This document shows, one piece after another, positions 42,767 through 51,168 of a stretch of DNA of 64,000 nt (the stretch's first letter is position 1; every line of letters begins with the position of its first letter). The translations under genes were made by a program, and so were the position numbers. The DNA comes from CAKZQX01 sp034437035 (lineage in GTDB: Bacteria > Chloroflexota > Chloroflexia > Chloroflexales > Chloroflexaceae), in contig DAOTUI010000175.1 in NCBI GenBank assembly GCA_034437035.1, forward strand, positions 1-64,000. The letters run 5' to 3'. The notes beneath the pieces were generated by a model that worked only from the letters and a program-made list of their open reading frames with translations, ran no database searches and was not told the DNA's origin.

Positions 42767-43054
42767 CTACTCGTGTACATCGAACTTGTTGTCAACCCGA
42801 TCCATGATCTTGGCATAGGTGAAGATGAGGATCACAAAGACGACAATCGCACCCTGATGCGCCATCCAGAAGCTAAAGGGCACGTTACCGATCCGAACAT
42901 TAGCCAGTGGCAGCGCCAGTCCGATCGCCGCCACATACGACACCAGCGCCCACACCGCCAGCAAGCCCAGAATTAACCGGATGTTGGTCTTCCAGTAGGC
43001 CTGCGCTTTCTCTGCACTGTCCACCTTGGCAATTTTTCGATCCGCCGTTGCCAT
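42767..43054 (-). CDS. DUF4212 small subunit of sodium symporter
   Basis: This 95-residue protein has two membrane helices (IRLILGLLAVWALVSYVAAI and GAIVVFVILIFTYAKIMDRV). The segments AYWKTNIRLI and PFSFWMAHQGAI are typical of DUF4212, found next to VC_2705-type symporters. It starts behind AAGGAGG and is the first gene of the two-gene operon. It probably assists assembly or activity of the carrier. The same module is fused to the carrier at 44.1-46.4 kb. Confidence 0.92.
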   Translation of the reverse strand: MATADRKIAKVDSAEKAQAYWKTNIRLILGLLAVWALVSYVAAIGLALPLANVRIGNVPFSFWMAHQGAIVVFVILIFTYAKIMDRVDNKFDVHE

Positions 43055-43357
43055 AGTCCGTCCCTCCTTTAACTCTTCCGATCACCCGATAGAACACCGC
43101 ACACAACCGCCCTGCACCTCCCGGACGGGCCGCTTTGCCGGAACAGCCTGTCCTCCAGCGCACGCGTTATTACAGGTACTGCGCAGTACGCAGCGTCACC
43201 TGTGTGGCACACAACCTACATGGCGCGGTTGCATCGCCTGCCCATTCAGACTGTCAGCGTTTTAGGTTTAGGGCGGTACCCCCATCATAGTGAAGAAGTT
43301 TTAGCGAACAATAAGAATCGTGTAAAGTTTTCGTAAAGTAAATAAATTGCTACGAAA
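43055..43357. other. Upstream region of the split symporter operon
   Basis: The stretch is non-coding, turning A+T rich near 43290-43350 (several TAAAG/GTAAA runs). No clear promoter can be named. Confidence 0.4.
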
Positions 43358-43396
43358 CGAGCGAGAACAGAGAACAAAGAACCAGAGAACAGAGCG
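43358..43396. repeat. Heptamer tandem tract (AGAGAAC)
   Basis: Units GCGAGAAC, AGAGAAC, AAAGAACC, AGAGAAC: an irregular version of the GAGAACT tracts. Confidence 0.6.
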
Positions 43397-43435
43397 CCCC
43401 TGACGCAGCGTTATCGGACAACTGGCTTGTGTCCG

Positions 43436-43510
43436 GTACCGCTCTGCCGGAGGCGCAGCCGGCGTTCGGGTCTGGCACCGGACCGAAACCGGCGGCACCG
43501 CGTAACGTGT
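43436..43510 (-). repeat. PAL element fragment J
   Basis: CGGTACCGCTCTGCCGGAGGCG and the terminus CACCGCGTAACGTGTGT form a half copy matching fragment I at 16308 over the GGCGTTCGGGTC segment. It is the first of four PAL units in tandem. Confidence 0.7.
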
Positions 43511-43518
43511 GTAACCTT

Positions 43519-43713
43519 ACATGCGTTACGTGGTCACTGAACCGGAAGACCGTTGGGCCGCCGGCAGGGCGGAAGAAACCGGCTTTTTCCCAAAAAAGTG
43601 TACACAGAGCACTTTTTTGGGAAAAAGAATAAACAAGTACCATAGCTGCCGCAGGCGCTTCTGCCGTTCATCTGGTGAAACGCTCGATTTGGACAGCCAC
43701 CGCGTACCTCGTG
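43519..43713 (-). repeat. PAL element copy K
   Basis: The outer ends are ACATGCGTTACGTGGT and ACCGCGTACCTCGTGT. The middle arm is GCCGGCAGGGCGGAAGA, and the other is GTACCATAGCTGCCGCAGGC. The central stem is a perfect 18 bp (43583-43600 with 43610-43627) with a 9-nt loop. Confidence 0.9.
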
Positions 43714-43723
43714 TCATTTACCC

Positions 43724-43917
43724 GACGTACGCGGTCCCTGACCAGGCAGGTCATTCCGCCTCCGGCAGGGCGGAAGATATCATGCTTTTTCACAAAAATG
43801 TTGCACTTTGTGCAACATTTTTGTGAAAAAGATAAAAAGAGTACTACGCTGCCGCAGGCAATTCTGGCGTTCAGGTCTGATACCAGGATGGAACAGGCAG
43901 CACCGCGTACCTCGTGT
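43724..43917 (-). repeat. PAL element copy L
   Basis: The outer ends are GACGTACGCGGT and ACCGCGTACCTCGTGT, with CGCCTCCGGCAGGGCGGAAG and GCTGCCGCAGGC inside. The central stem is a perfect 22 bp (43785-43806 with 43810-43831, loop TTT). It differs in sequence from the stem of copy K 200 bp away. Confidence 0.92.
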
Positions 43918-43925
43918 CATTTACC

Positions 43926-44055
43926 CGACGTACGCGATGCCCCAAGATGAGACATATTTCGCCTGCGGCAGCATGGTACTTGAACCATGCTGCCGCAGGC
44001 GAAGTCAGCCTTCACAGAAGCACATAGCTAATTTGCTTGCCCACCACGTAACGTG
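43926..44055 (+). repeat. PAL element copy M (rearranged)
   Basis: It begins GACGTACGCGATG and ends near CACCACGTAACGTGG. The centre is a perfect 20-bp palindrome made of two copies of the same middle arm (TTCGCCTGCGGCAGCATGGT at 43958-43977 and its complement at 43984-44003). The normal right arm CCTGCCGGAGGCG has thus been replaced by a copy of the left arm. Confidence 0.8.
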
Positions 44056-44076
44056 GATAATGTATGCCCAACCGGG

Positions 44077-46371
44077 CTACGGATGGCGGAGTTTATCGAC
44101 CAACGTCTGTGCCTGCGGTGTGGGATATGGTCCCAGGCGGCTAATCACCCAGGTCATGAAGAAGTTGACCGGCACCCCAAAGATACCGGCCGCCGTGTGG
44201 TTAATCTCCAGCAGGTTAATTTCGGGATAGAGATAATTCAGCGCCAGATACCCGCCCGTGACCAGCATGCCGCTCAACATACCGGCTACCGCGCCATAAC
44301 TGGTAGCGCCTTTCCAGAAGATACCCAGCACCAGGACGGGAAAGAAGATCGCGGCGGCAAAGGAGAAGGCCCATGCTACCATCTGCACAATAATACCGAT
44401 ACGGGGCAGTGCAGTCAGCGCCACCAGCACCGCCACCAGCAACACAATCCCGCGCACCAGGAACAACCGCTCGCGCGCCGGCGTGTGCGCCAGGACACCG
44501 CGATAATAAATATCATGTACCGCAGCCGAGGCAATCACCAGCAGCAGACCGCTCGCCGTCGAAAGCGCCGCCGCCAGCCCACCCGCCACCAGCAGTGCCA
44601 CGATGGTCTGTGGCATCCCGGCAATATCCGGGGTCGCCAGCACCACCAGATCCTGGTCGATCAGGACTTCGCTGAACTGTACAATACCGTCGCCATTCCC
44701 ACCCTGCGCGGGCGCATCGCTAATCGTCAGAAAGGTCGTGCGTGCCCACTGATCAACCCAGGCCGGCAGGTGCGTAACCGGCTGCCCAACGACGTTTTGT
44801 AAAATCTCCTGGCGCGCGAAGGCCGCATACGCCGGCACCGTCAGATAGATCAGCCCAATCAGTAGCAGCGCCCAGCCCACACTACTGCGACTCTCGCGCA
44901 CAGTAGAGGTGGTATACGAGCGAATCAGGATATGCGGCATGCTGGCCGTCCCCAACATCAAGCAGAACACCAGCGCCAGGAAATTCCAGATGGTCCAGTC
45001 GTTAAACGGGGTCATATAATCCGGCGTGATACCCTGCACCGCTTCCAACTCGGCGACATGGCGCAGCGCTTCGCCATACACCACCTGTGGCAGCGGCACA
45101 CCCGTCAACTGGAATGCCAGCCAGACAATCGGGATCAGATAGGCGATCAGCAGGATCAACCCCTGCGCTACCTGCGTCCAGGTCGCGCTCTGCATCCCAC
45201 CCAGCAACGTACAGAACAACACCGCCGCCAGCCCGATCACCACTCCCAGCGGGTAGTAGATCCCCAGAAAATGGCGCAGCATAATGCCGATGCCGATAAT
45301 CTGCGCCGTCATATAGATAAAGCTGATGACCATGCTTGAAACGGCCGCGATAATCCGCGCCGGCATGCTGTCATAGCGCAGCGCAATAAAACCGGGGATC
45401 GTATACTGCCGCGACTTGCGCAGGTAGGGGGCCAGCAGCAGCGCCAGCAGAACATAGCCACCGGCCCAGCCGACGATGTAGGCCAGCCCTTCATACCCCA
45501 GCAGCCAGAGCGCCCCGGCCAGGCTAACAAACGCCGCGCCGCTGATCCACTCCGACCCCGTTGCCAGCCCGTTGAACAGACCCGGCACCCGTCGCCCGGC
45601 GACATAATATTCATCCGGCGTACGCGCCCGTACCCGCACCCCGATGACCACCGACACCCCCAGCGTCACCCCGACAAATATCCAGTGGATCAGCCGGGGC
45701 GGCAGGCGCAAGGCAAACTCGGCTAGAACCATCAGCAAGATAAAGCCCAGGCAGGCCAGAATAAAGGTGCGATACATCCGGAGCAGCCGCCCGTAGCGGT
45801 TGTAGTCTTCCTCGTCGCGCAGCACCGGATCGAGCGCGTAGCGTTGATCCAGTCGGGCCGCGCGCCAGGCATACACAAAGATCAGCGCCACAAACAGGAT
45901 CAGCGTAACCTGGGCATTTAAAAGATACGCCAGGGGGAACCGGGTGAACACCGGAAACCGGTGGAGCAACGGAGCCAGCAGCGTCGGCAATAGCACGCTT
46001 GCCAGCCAGATTGCCAGCAGGGGAAGAATAAGTTTGACCGTCGCGCGCCAATAGACCACCAGCCAGGGTGGAACCGGTACCGCCGGCGGGGGCCCATCAC
46101 GCGGCGGCGCATTCGGTATCGTCGCACCGGAGGAGATTGATGTTCGCCGCCGTTGACCCGGCGCTTCCGCCACGTCAACTGCCCCGGAGCGCATGCTGCC
46201 CACGGCCGACGATGAGGTCGGCGCGTGTGGGTCAACCCGATCATCCTGGCTGCGCTCGATAAGCGGGAAGAGTTGATCCAGCGTCCAGAGCGCCAGACCA
46301 ACGATAAACATCCAGAGCAGGATCAGAAACACCAGGCCGGCCCACTCGGAGGAGGCAAAATCTTCAAACAT
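44077..46371 (-). CDS. Fused DUF4212-sodium:solute symporter
   Basis: This 764-residue membrane protein joins both subunits found separately at 41-43 kb. Residues 1-30 form an extra helix (GLVFLILLWMFIVGLALWTL). A linker rich in Ser/Arg/Pro follows, then a DUF4212-like pair of helices (WLVVYWRATVKLILPLLAIW and LNAQVTLILFVALIFVYAWR, about 102-185). The SSS carrier begins near residue 215, with DEYYVAGRRVPGLFNGLATG, GGYVLLALLLAPYLRKSRQY, GGMQSATWTQVAQ, a DGDGI-like insert (GGNGDGIVQFSE) and ALSTASGLLLVIASAAVHD. Its ATG follows the kinase TAG with no gap, so regulator, kinase and carrier form one operon. Confidence 0.9.
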   Translation of the reverse strand: MFEDFASSEWAGLVFLILLWMFIVGLALWTLDQLFPLIERSQDDRVDPHAPTSSSAVGSMRSGAVDVAEAPGQRRRTSISSGATIPNAPPRDGPPPAVPVPPWLVVYWRATVKLILPLLAIWLASVLLPTLLAPLLHRFPVFTRFPLAYLLNAQVTLILFVALIFVYAWRAARLDQRYALDPVLRDEEDYNRYGRLLRMYRTFILACLGFILLMVLAEFALRLPPRLIHWIFVGVTLGVSVVIGVRVRARTPDEYYVAGRRVPGLFNGLATGSEWISGAAFVSLAGALWLLGYEGLAYIVGWAGGYVLLALLLAPYLRKSRQYTIPGFIALRYDSMPARIIAAVSSMVISFIYMTAQIIGIGIMLRHFLGIYYPLGVVIGLAAVLFCTLLGGMQSATWTQVAQGLILLIAYLIPIVWLAFQLTGVPLPQVVYGEALRHVAELEAVQGITPDYMTPFNDWTIWNFLALVFCLMLGTASMPHILIRSYTTSTVRESRSSVGWALLLIGLIYLTVPAYAAFARQEILQNVVGQPVTHLPAWVDQWARTTFLTISDAPAQGGNGDGIVQFSEVLIDQDLVVLATPDIAGMPQTIVALLVAGGLAAALSTASGLLLVIASAAVHDIYYRGVLAHTPARERLFLVRGIVLLVAVLVALTALPRIGIIVQMVAWAFSFAAAIFFPVLVLGIFWKGATSYGAVAGMLSGMLVTGGYLALNYLYPEINLLEINHTAAGIFGVPVNFFMTWVISRLGPYPTPQAQTLVDKLRHP

Positions 46372-47622
46372 CTATCCGTCTCCGGCGGCAGCCGAATAAC
46401 CTTCGATTAGAGGCACCGTTTCGCCCCGCTTATACCCCACGCACTGTTCCCGCGCCGGCAGCATTTGGGGCGGATCATCATCCATATCATCGGCAGTACT
46501 GGTATCAACCGGCAGCGTAAAATGAAAGCTGGAGCCATGACCCTTGCCGCGACTCTCGGCCCAGATCTCGCCGCCCTGCGCATACACTAGATGGCGCGCA
46601 ATCGTCAGGCCAATACCGTTGCCGCCACTGGCCCGCGCCCGCGACTTGTCCACCCGATAGAAGCGCTCGAAGAGATGCGCCAGATGCTGCGGATCAATCC
46701 CGACTCCCGTATCCTGCACCGTAACCAGCAGGCAACCGGCGTTCGCCTGCGCCCGCAGTGTCACCTGACCATCGCCGGGGGTATAGCGAAAAGCATTCGC
46801 CAACAGATTGATCAACACCTGGTTGACCCGATCCGGGTCTGCCCACGCCGGCGGCAGATCTGGAGCAATCACCAGATCGAGCGAAACCTGATCGACTGCA
46901 AACTGGGGTTGAAACTGCGCAACCAGATTCTCCAGCATCGCCCGCAGATCAACCGGGCACGGCACAATCGGGATCTGGCCCGCCTCTGCCCGGGAGAGCA
47001 GCATCAAATCTTCAATCAGGCGCTGTAGCCGCACGGACTCGCTTAACACCAGCGCAAAGGTCTCCCGATTGGGGCGGATTACTCCATCGATCAACCCTTC
47101 CATGTAGCCTTCAATCGTTGAGAGCGGCGTACGCAACTCATGGGCAACATCGGCCAGCAGCGCTATACGCCGATGCTCCGTCTGTTCCAGCGTCTCGGCA
47201 AGCTGGTTGACATTGCGGCTTAACTCAGCCAGTTCATCATCCGAGCCAATCAGGGTACGTTCCCGGTAGAACCCCTGCGCCAGCCGCTGGCTGACCGTTG
47301 AGATCGCATGCAACGGCTCGACAATGCGGTGTGAGACAAACAGGCTGACCACCACTGCCGCTACCAGTGCCGCAAACGAGGCGACCAGCAGCGCCTGCTG
47401 CACCACGGCCTGGAACAACTGCAGCCACGGCCCCTCCAGCGCAGTATCCGGGCCCAGTTGCCCCGTTTCGGAGGCAGCCGCACCCATGGTCAACGGCATA
47501 TCGTAGATCAGCCCCCGGCTTGCCAGGAAATTCGCCGTTGCCAGCAGAATCACCACAGCAATCAGGAAGATCACCAGGTGGGAGATAAACAGCTTCCAGC
47601 GCAATTGATGATGCCATCTCAT
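46372..47622 (-). CDS. Membrane sensor histidine kinase (HAMP-HisKA-HATPase)
   Basis: This 416-residue kinase has two membrane helices (LFISHLVIFLIAVVILLATA, about 11-30, and QALLVASFAALVAAVVVSLF, about 76-95) enclosing a short extracytoplasmic loop of about 45 residues. Then come a HAMP linker (SHRIVEPLHAISTVSQRLAQG), HisKA with LLADVAHELRTPLSTIEG, N-box NQVLINLLANAFRY and G-box GGNGIGLTIARHLV. The last 45 residues are a hydrophilic tail. It starts 15 bp after its response regulator and abuts the fused symporter gene, so it probably controls carrier expression or senses its substrate. Confidence 0.93.
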   Translation of the reverse strand: MRWHHQLRWKLFISHLVIFLIAVVILLATANFLASRGLIYDMPLTMGAAASETGQLGPDTALEGPWLQLFQAVVQQALLVASFAALVAAVVVSLFVSHRIVEPLHAISTVSQRLAQGFYRERTLIGSDDELAELSRNVNQLAETLEQTEHRRIALLADVAHELRTPLSTIEGYMEGLIDGVIRPNRETFALVLSESVRLQRLIEDLMLLSRAEAGQIPIVPCPVDLRAMLENLVAQFQPQFAVDQVSLDLVIAPDLPPAWADPDRVNQVLINLLANAFRYTPGDGQVTLRAQANAGCLLVTVQDTGVGIDPQHLAHLFERFYRVDKSRARASGGNGIGLTIARHLVYAQGGEIWAESRGKGHGSSFHFTLPVDTSTADDMDDDPPQMLPAREQCVGYKRGETVPLIEGYSAAAGDG

Positions 47623-47637
47623 CAGGCGTACTCTCGT

Positions 47638-48333
47638 CTACTTTCCTACGAACTTATAGCCCACGCCGCGCACCGTCTGGATCAGCGCCGCCGAGGCGGG
47701 GTCGTCCTCCAGCTTCCGGCGCAGCACCCCGACATGCACATCCACGACGCGGTCAATCCCCGCAAAATCATTCCCCCAGACCCGCTCCAGCAACTCTTCC
47801 CGCGTAAAGACACGGCCCGGGTGGCTTGCCAGAGCATAGAGCAGATCAAACTCACGAGGGGTCAACTCCACCAGCGTCTCACCATGCCAGACCTCGCGCC
47901 GTTCAGGATTGATCATCAACAGGTCAAACTGCAAGATCGGCCGTTCAAGCGTCGGTACCGGCCCATACCGCTGACGCCGCAGAATAGCCTTGACCCGCGC
48001 AACCAGTTCGCGGGGGCTAAACGGCTTGGTGAGGTAATCGTCTGCGCCGACCGACAGACCGATCAGTTTATCGACCTCTTCCGTCCGCGCTGTCAGCATC
48101 AACACATAAACCGTCGTATCCTGATGCAACCGCCGGCAGACCTCGACACCATCAATACCGGGCAGCATCACATCCAGTACAACCAGATCCGGGCGCACAC
48201 TCCGGGCCAGGGCCAGCGCTGAAGGTCCGTCATAGGCACGGTGAACCATGAACCCTTCGGCGATAAGATAACTCGCTACCAGATCCACGATTGGTTCTTC
48301 ATCATCTACAACGAGAATCGTCGCTGATTCCAT
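47638..48333 (-). CDS. OmpR/PhoB-type response regulator
   Basis: This 231-residue protein has a receiver with VVDDEE, phosphoacceptor Asp in LVVLDVMLPGIDG and Lys in YLTKPFSPRELVARV. The C-terminal winged helix carries LVELTPREFDLLYALASHPG and VDVHVGVLRRKLEDD. GAGGTACC precedes the ATG. It is the first gene of the operon regulator-kinase-fused symporter. The downstream carrier is the obvious regulatory target, although its binding site is not identified. Confidence 0.95.
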   Translation of the reverse strand: MESATILVVDDEEPIVDLVASYLIAEGFMVHRAYDGPSALALARSVRPDLVVLDVMLPGIDGVEVCRRLHQDTTVYVLMLTARTEEVDKLIGLSVGADDYLTKPFSPRELVARVKAILRRQRYGPVPTLERPILQFDLLMINPERREVWHGETLVELTPREFDLLYALASHPGRVFTREELLERVWGNDFAGIDRVVDVHVGVLRRKLEDDPASAALIQTVRGVGYKFVGK

Positions 48334-48433
48334 GATGGTACCTCATACCGGCCAGGGGTCGCCTGACCATTGTTGTAACTGAAGTGTAACTCCACTATAC
48401 CACAGGATGAGGGCAGCGTTAATGAAGAAGTCG

Positions 48434-48862
48434 TTATGCGCCGGACATCTGGAGCAGACGCTCCCACTGTGCGGCACTGACAGGCACAACTGAGAGACGC
48501 CCCTGGCGCACCAGGGCAAACTCGTTAAAGAAGGGATCAGCCTTGACCGCCGCCAGCGTCACTGGTTGGGGCAAACGGCGTAGCGGACGAATATCAACCA
48601 CCACCAGCGACGGGCCTTTGCGCGACTCTGCATCGTCCTGCTCCGGATCAGGATAGGGCGCACTGGTAATCTCGGCCAACCCGATGGCCTGACGCGCATC
48701 CCCGGTATGATAGATCAGCGCCTGATCTCCAGGCTGCATGGCACGCATCTGCTTGAGCGCCGCATTGTTCCGCACGCCATCCCAGACGGTTGTACCATCG
48801 CGCTCCAGGTCGGCGAAGCTATAGCTGCCTGGTTCTGTTTTGAGCAACCAGTAGTTGGGCAT
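48434..48862 (-). CDS. EVE (PUA-like) domain protein
   Basis: This 142-residue protein is a complete EVE domain: NYWLLKTEPGSYSFADLERDG, TVWDGVRNNAALKQMRAMQPGDQ, ALIYHTG and IGLAEITSAPYPDP. EVE domains are proposed to read modified bases in DNA or RNA, and the WxGVRN and YHT residues line the pocket. It is expressed alone, divergent from the DnaJ-fusion gene. No modification or restriction gene is next to it, so its job here is unknown. Confidence 0.92.
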   Translation of the reverse strand: MPNYWLLKTEPGSYSFADLERDGTTVWDGVRNNAALKQMRAMQPGDQALIYHTGDARQAIGLAEITSAPYPDPEQDDAESRKGPSLVVVDIRPLRRLPQPVTLAAVKADPFFNEFALVRQGRLSVVPVSAAQWERLLQMSGA

Positions 48863-48974
48863 ACCGGGTCTCGCTCTGGATAGCTGTAATCCTGATTACA
48901 CGATTGTAGCGCTATCCGGCAGTCGTGTCAAAGCGTGGCCCAATCTGATAAATTCCTGATGCGAATGCCTATGC

Positions 48975-48980
48975 TATAAT
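48975..48980 (+). promoter_or_regulatory. Extended -10 promoter of the DnaJ-fusion gene
   Basis: TGC-TATAAT (extended -10) with a weak TTCCTG 16 bp upstream. An identical TATGCTATAAT stands before nrdR. Confidence 0.6.
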
Positions 48981-49008
48981 AGCGGCGTTTGGAGACGGTT
49001 GTGTCGCA

Positions 49009-50478
49009 GTGACTGGCAATAGCAGCAATCGGTCAGTCCTGCCCCAATGTCTGGTGCGCATGGAAGATTTCGAGCAGCTTAACTATTATGAATTGCTGGG
49101 GGTACTACCCGGTGCCTCATCGGAAGAGATTAAACGCGCCTATCGTCAACAGATTGCGCGGTATCATCCCGACCGCTACGCCAACCACACCCCCGCTGAA
49201 CAGGTGTATGCCGGCCGGCGCTCGCAGCGCATCAATGAAGCCTATCGGATTCTTAGCGATTTTCGCCGGCGACAGGCCTATGATCGTAGCCAGTCGATCC
49301 GCCCCACCCGCAACGCCAATACGCATTGGAAGGGCGAGCGCGAGACGCCCCGCCCGGCAGCGCCCCAGCCCACCACCGGACGTGATCACCAGGCCGAACT
49401 CTACCAGCAGGCACAGGCCCATCTGAAGGCCGGCCGGTATACACAGGCGGCGGCAGCATTACGTCAACTTCAGCAGATCAACCCATTTTATCGGGATAGC
49501 GCCACGTTGCTGGCGCAGGCTGAAGCCGCCGCTCAGGGCCAGGCCGCTACGCCCGCTTCTCCGCCACCCGCCGCCGGGCCGCAGCACAACCGGAAGTTCC
49601 TGCTGTTTGGCGGGGTCGGGTTTGTCGTTTTCCTGATTGGCATCATCACAGCCGTGTTAATGTTCCGCCCGGGTCCAGCTACAATTGCCGGCAATCCGGG
49701 CAATGTCGTACCGTCTACGCCGTCGGTTGCCGCAACCGGGAGTGCAACCAGTGCCGCGCCAACCAGCACCGCTGCCGCTGCTGCTGGAGAGGATGAGCGT
49801 GCTACGGCAACCCCTGTCCCGGCCAGTCCCACGCCCGGCCCCACACTGCCGCCCGCCACCCCCACCAGTACGCCGCGCCCGGTCAGTCCCACACCATTGC
49901 CGCCCGGTCCCGGCATCGCCGATGAGTTTACACCGGGAGAACTGCTGCTGGCCTACAACTTCACCACGCCCGACGGATGGGCCCAGGTTGAAGGGTTTGG
50001 CTGGAATGTCGGTTCCGATGGCGCAATCTATCGCATTGTGGCGCAGCCGGGGGTCGGCAATATCTGGAGCTATCGCACCGCGTTTATCGGCACGGTGACT
50101 GACTTTAGCGTCGGTGTCGATCTGCAGGCGGAAGGGGGTGCCGCCGGGTTGATGACCTATTTCGTTGACGGCAGCAACTACCTGGCGCTACTGCTCACCC
50201 CGCAAGCGGGAACATATCGCATCGAGCAGTATCTGAATGGCGTGCCGACCACCCTGACTGCCGGTGAGAGCAGCGTGATCCGGCGCGGACCCACCGCCAC
50301 CAACCGGATTGTCGCCCGGATGGAAGGCGCAAATGTGGAACTTTTTATCAACGGCGAAGCGGTGGCCCAGGCAACCAGTGATCTGGCGCAAACGCAACTC
50401 TACGGCCTGATCGCGGTCCCCGGTGAGCGTGCGGTTGTCGCAAATTTTGACAATCTGGAGATCCGGGCTCTGGAGTAG
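49009..50478 (+). CDS. DnaJ-domain membrane protein with C-terminal beta-sandwich domain
   Basis: This protein (489 residues from the GTG at 49009; 472 from the ATG at 49060) starts with a J domain including the Hsp70-stimulating HPD in ARYHPDRYANH. A tetratricopeptide-like helix pair follows (LYQQAQAHLKAGRYTQAAAAL). Next are one membrane helix (FLLFGGVGFVVFLIGIITAVLMF, about 198-220) and a Pro/Thr/Ala-rich linker of about 80 residues. The C-terminal jelly-roll (about 305-489, YNFTTPDGWAQVEGFGWNV) is of the type found in DUF1080 or laminin-G-like sugar-binding domains. The J domain would lie in the cytoplasm and the sandwich outside. Neither start has a strong ribosome-binding site. Role unknown. 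Confidence 0.8.
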   Translation: MTGNSSNRSVLPQCLVRMEDFEQLNYYELLGVLPGASSEEIKRAYRQQIARYHPDRYANHTPAEQVYAGRRSQRINEAYRILSDFRRRQAYDRSQSIRPTRNANTHWKGERETPRPAAPQPTTGRDHQAELYQQAQAHLKAGRYTQAAAALRQLQQINPFYRDSATLLAQAEAAAQGQAATPASPPPAAGPQHNRKFLLFGGVGFVVFLIGIITAVLMFRPGPATIAGNPGNVVPSTPSVAATGSATSAAPTSTAAAAAGEDERATATPVPASPTPGPTLPPATPTSTPRPVSPTPLPPGPGIADEFTPGELLLAYNFTTPDGWAQVEGFGWNVGSDGAIYRIVAQPGVGNIWSYRTAFIGTVTDFSVGVDLQAEGGAAGLMTYFVDGSNYLALLLTPQAGTYRIEQYLNGVPTTLTAGESSVIRRGPTATNRIVARMEGANVELFINGEAVAQATSDLAQTQLYGLIAVPGERAVVANFDNLEIRALE

Positions 50479-50531
50479 ACCGCGCGCTTCTCCGGCGGTA
50501 GATACTGCTCTGTTTCTATCCTATCTGCGGT

Positions 50532-50560
50532 TTGGCGCGACTCCTATGCTATGCTATAAT
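50532..50560 (+). promoter_or_regulatory. Promoter of the nrdR operon
   Basis: TTGGCG (50532-50537), a 17-bp spacer and TATAAT (50555-50560) with the extended element TGC. It lies about 110 bp upstream of nrdR. Confidence 0.65.
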
Positions 50561-50667
50561 TCCCTCGCCAATCGTCAGCCGTTATCTGCTTAAATCAGTA
50601 GTGCGCGCCGCGTGAACTCCTGGTTTGCCGCGCATCCGAATAGTTAACAACCGGATAGTACACAGCT

Positions 50668-51168
50668 ATGCGCTGCCCTTTTTGCCAACATCAGGATACC
50701 GATGTGCTTGACACGCGCAAACTCAACGAAGGCGAGACGATCCGTCGCCGCCGGAAGTGTCGTGTCTGTGGGCGGCGTTTTACCACGTATGAACGGGTCG
50801 AGACGGTCAGTCTGACGGTCGTTAAGAAAAATGGTGAGCGCGAACCATACGATCGTGAAAAGCTGATGCGCGGGGTACGTACCGCCTGCTATCGTCGGCC
50901 CGTAGCGGCGCAGCGCCTGGAACAATTGGTGAACGACATCGAGACGGCGCTGATGATTCACGAAGATCCTGAAATCAGTTCATCAACCATTGGCGATATG
51001 GTGATGCAACGGCTACGCGATATAGACGAAGTCGCGTATATTCGCTTTGCCTCGGTCTACCGTTCATTTACGGATCTGGGCAAACTGCGTGAGGCGGTCG
51101 AAGAGTTGCTGGAACAGGAAGCAGCCATCAATCATGGGGAGTCGGGAGCAAAACCGAATGAGTGTTGA
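50668..51168 (+). CDS. nrdR: Transcriptional repressor NrdR
   Basis: NrdR represses ribonucleotide reductase genes according to the dATP/ATP level. At 166 residues it has the full family length: an N-terminal zinc ribbon with Cys3, Cys6, Cys31 and Cys34 (MRCPFCQHQDTDVLDTR start, CRVCGRRFTTYERVE), then an ATP-cone (VKKNGEREPYDREKLMRGV...). It heads a long plus-strand gene run; the next gene overlaps its 3' end by 11 bp. No ribonucleotide reductase gene or NrdR box is recognised in the window. Confidence 0.97.
   Translation: MRCPFCQHQDTDVLDTRKLNEGETIRRRRKCRVCGRRFTTYERVETVSLTVVKKNGEREPYDREKLMRGVRTACYRRPVAAQRLEQLVNDIETALMIHEDPEISSSTIGDMVMQRLRDIDEVAYIRFASVYRSFTDLGKLREAVEELLEQEAAINHGESGAKPNEC

Noticed and set aside
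43436..44055. CRISPR array
   Set aside because: The repeated units here are ~195 bp nested palindromes in tandem, not short direct repeats with uniform unique spacers, and no cas genes are in the window.
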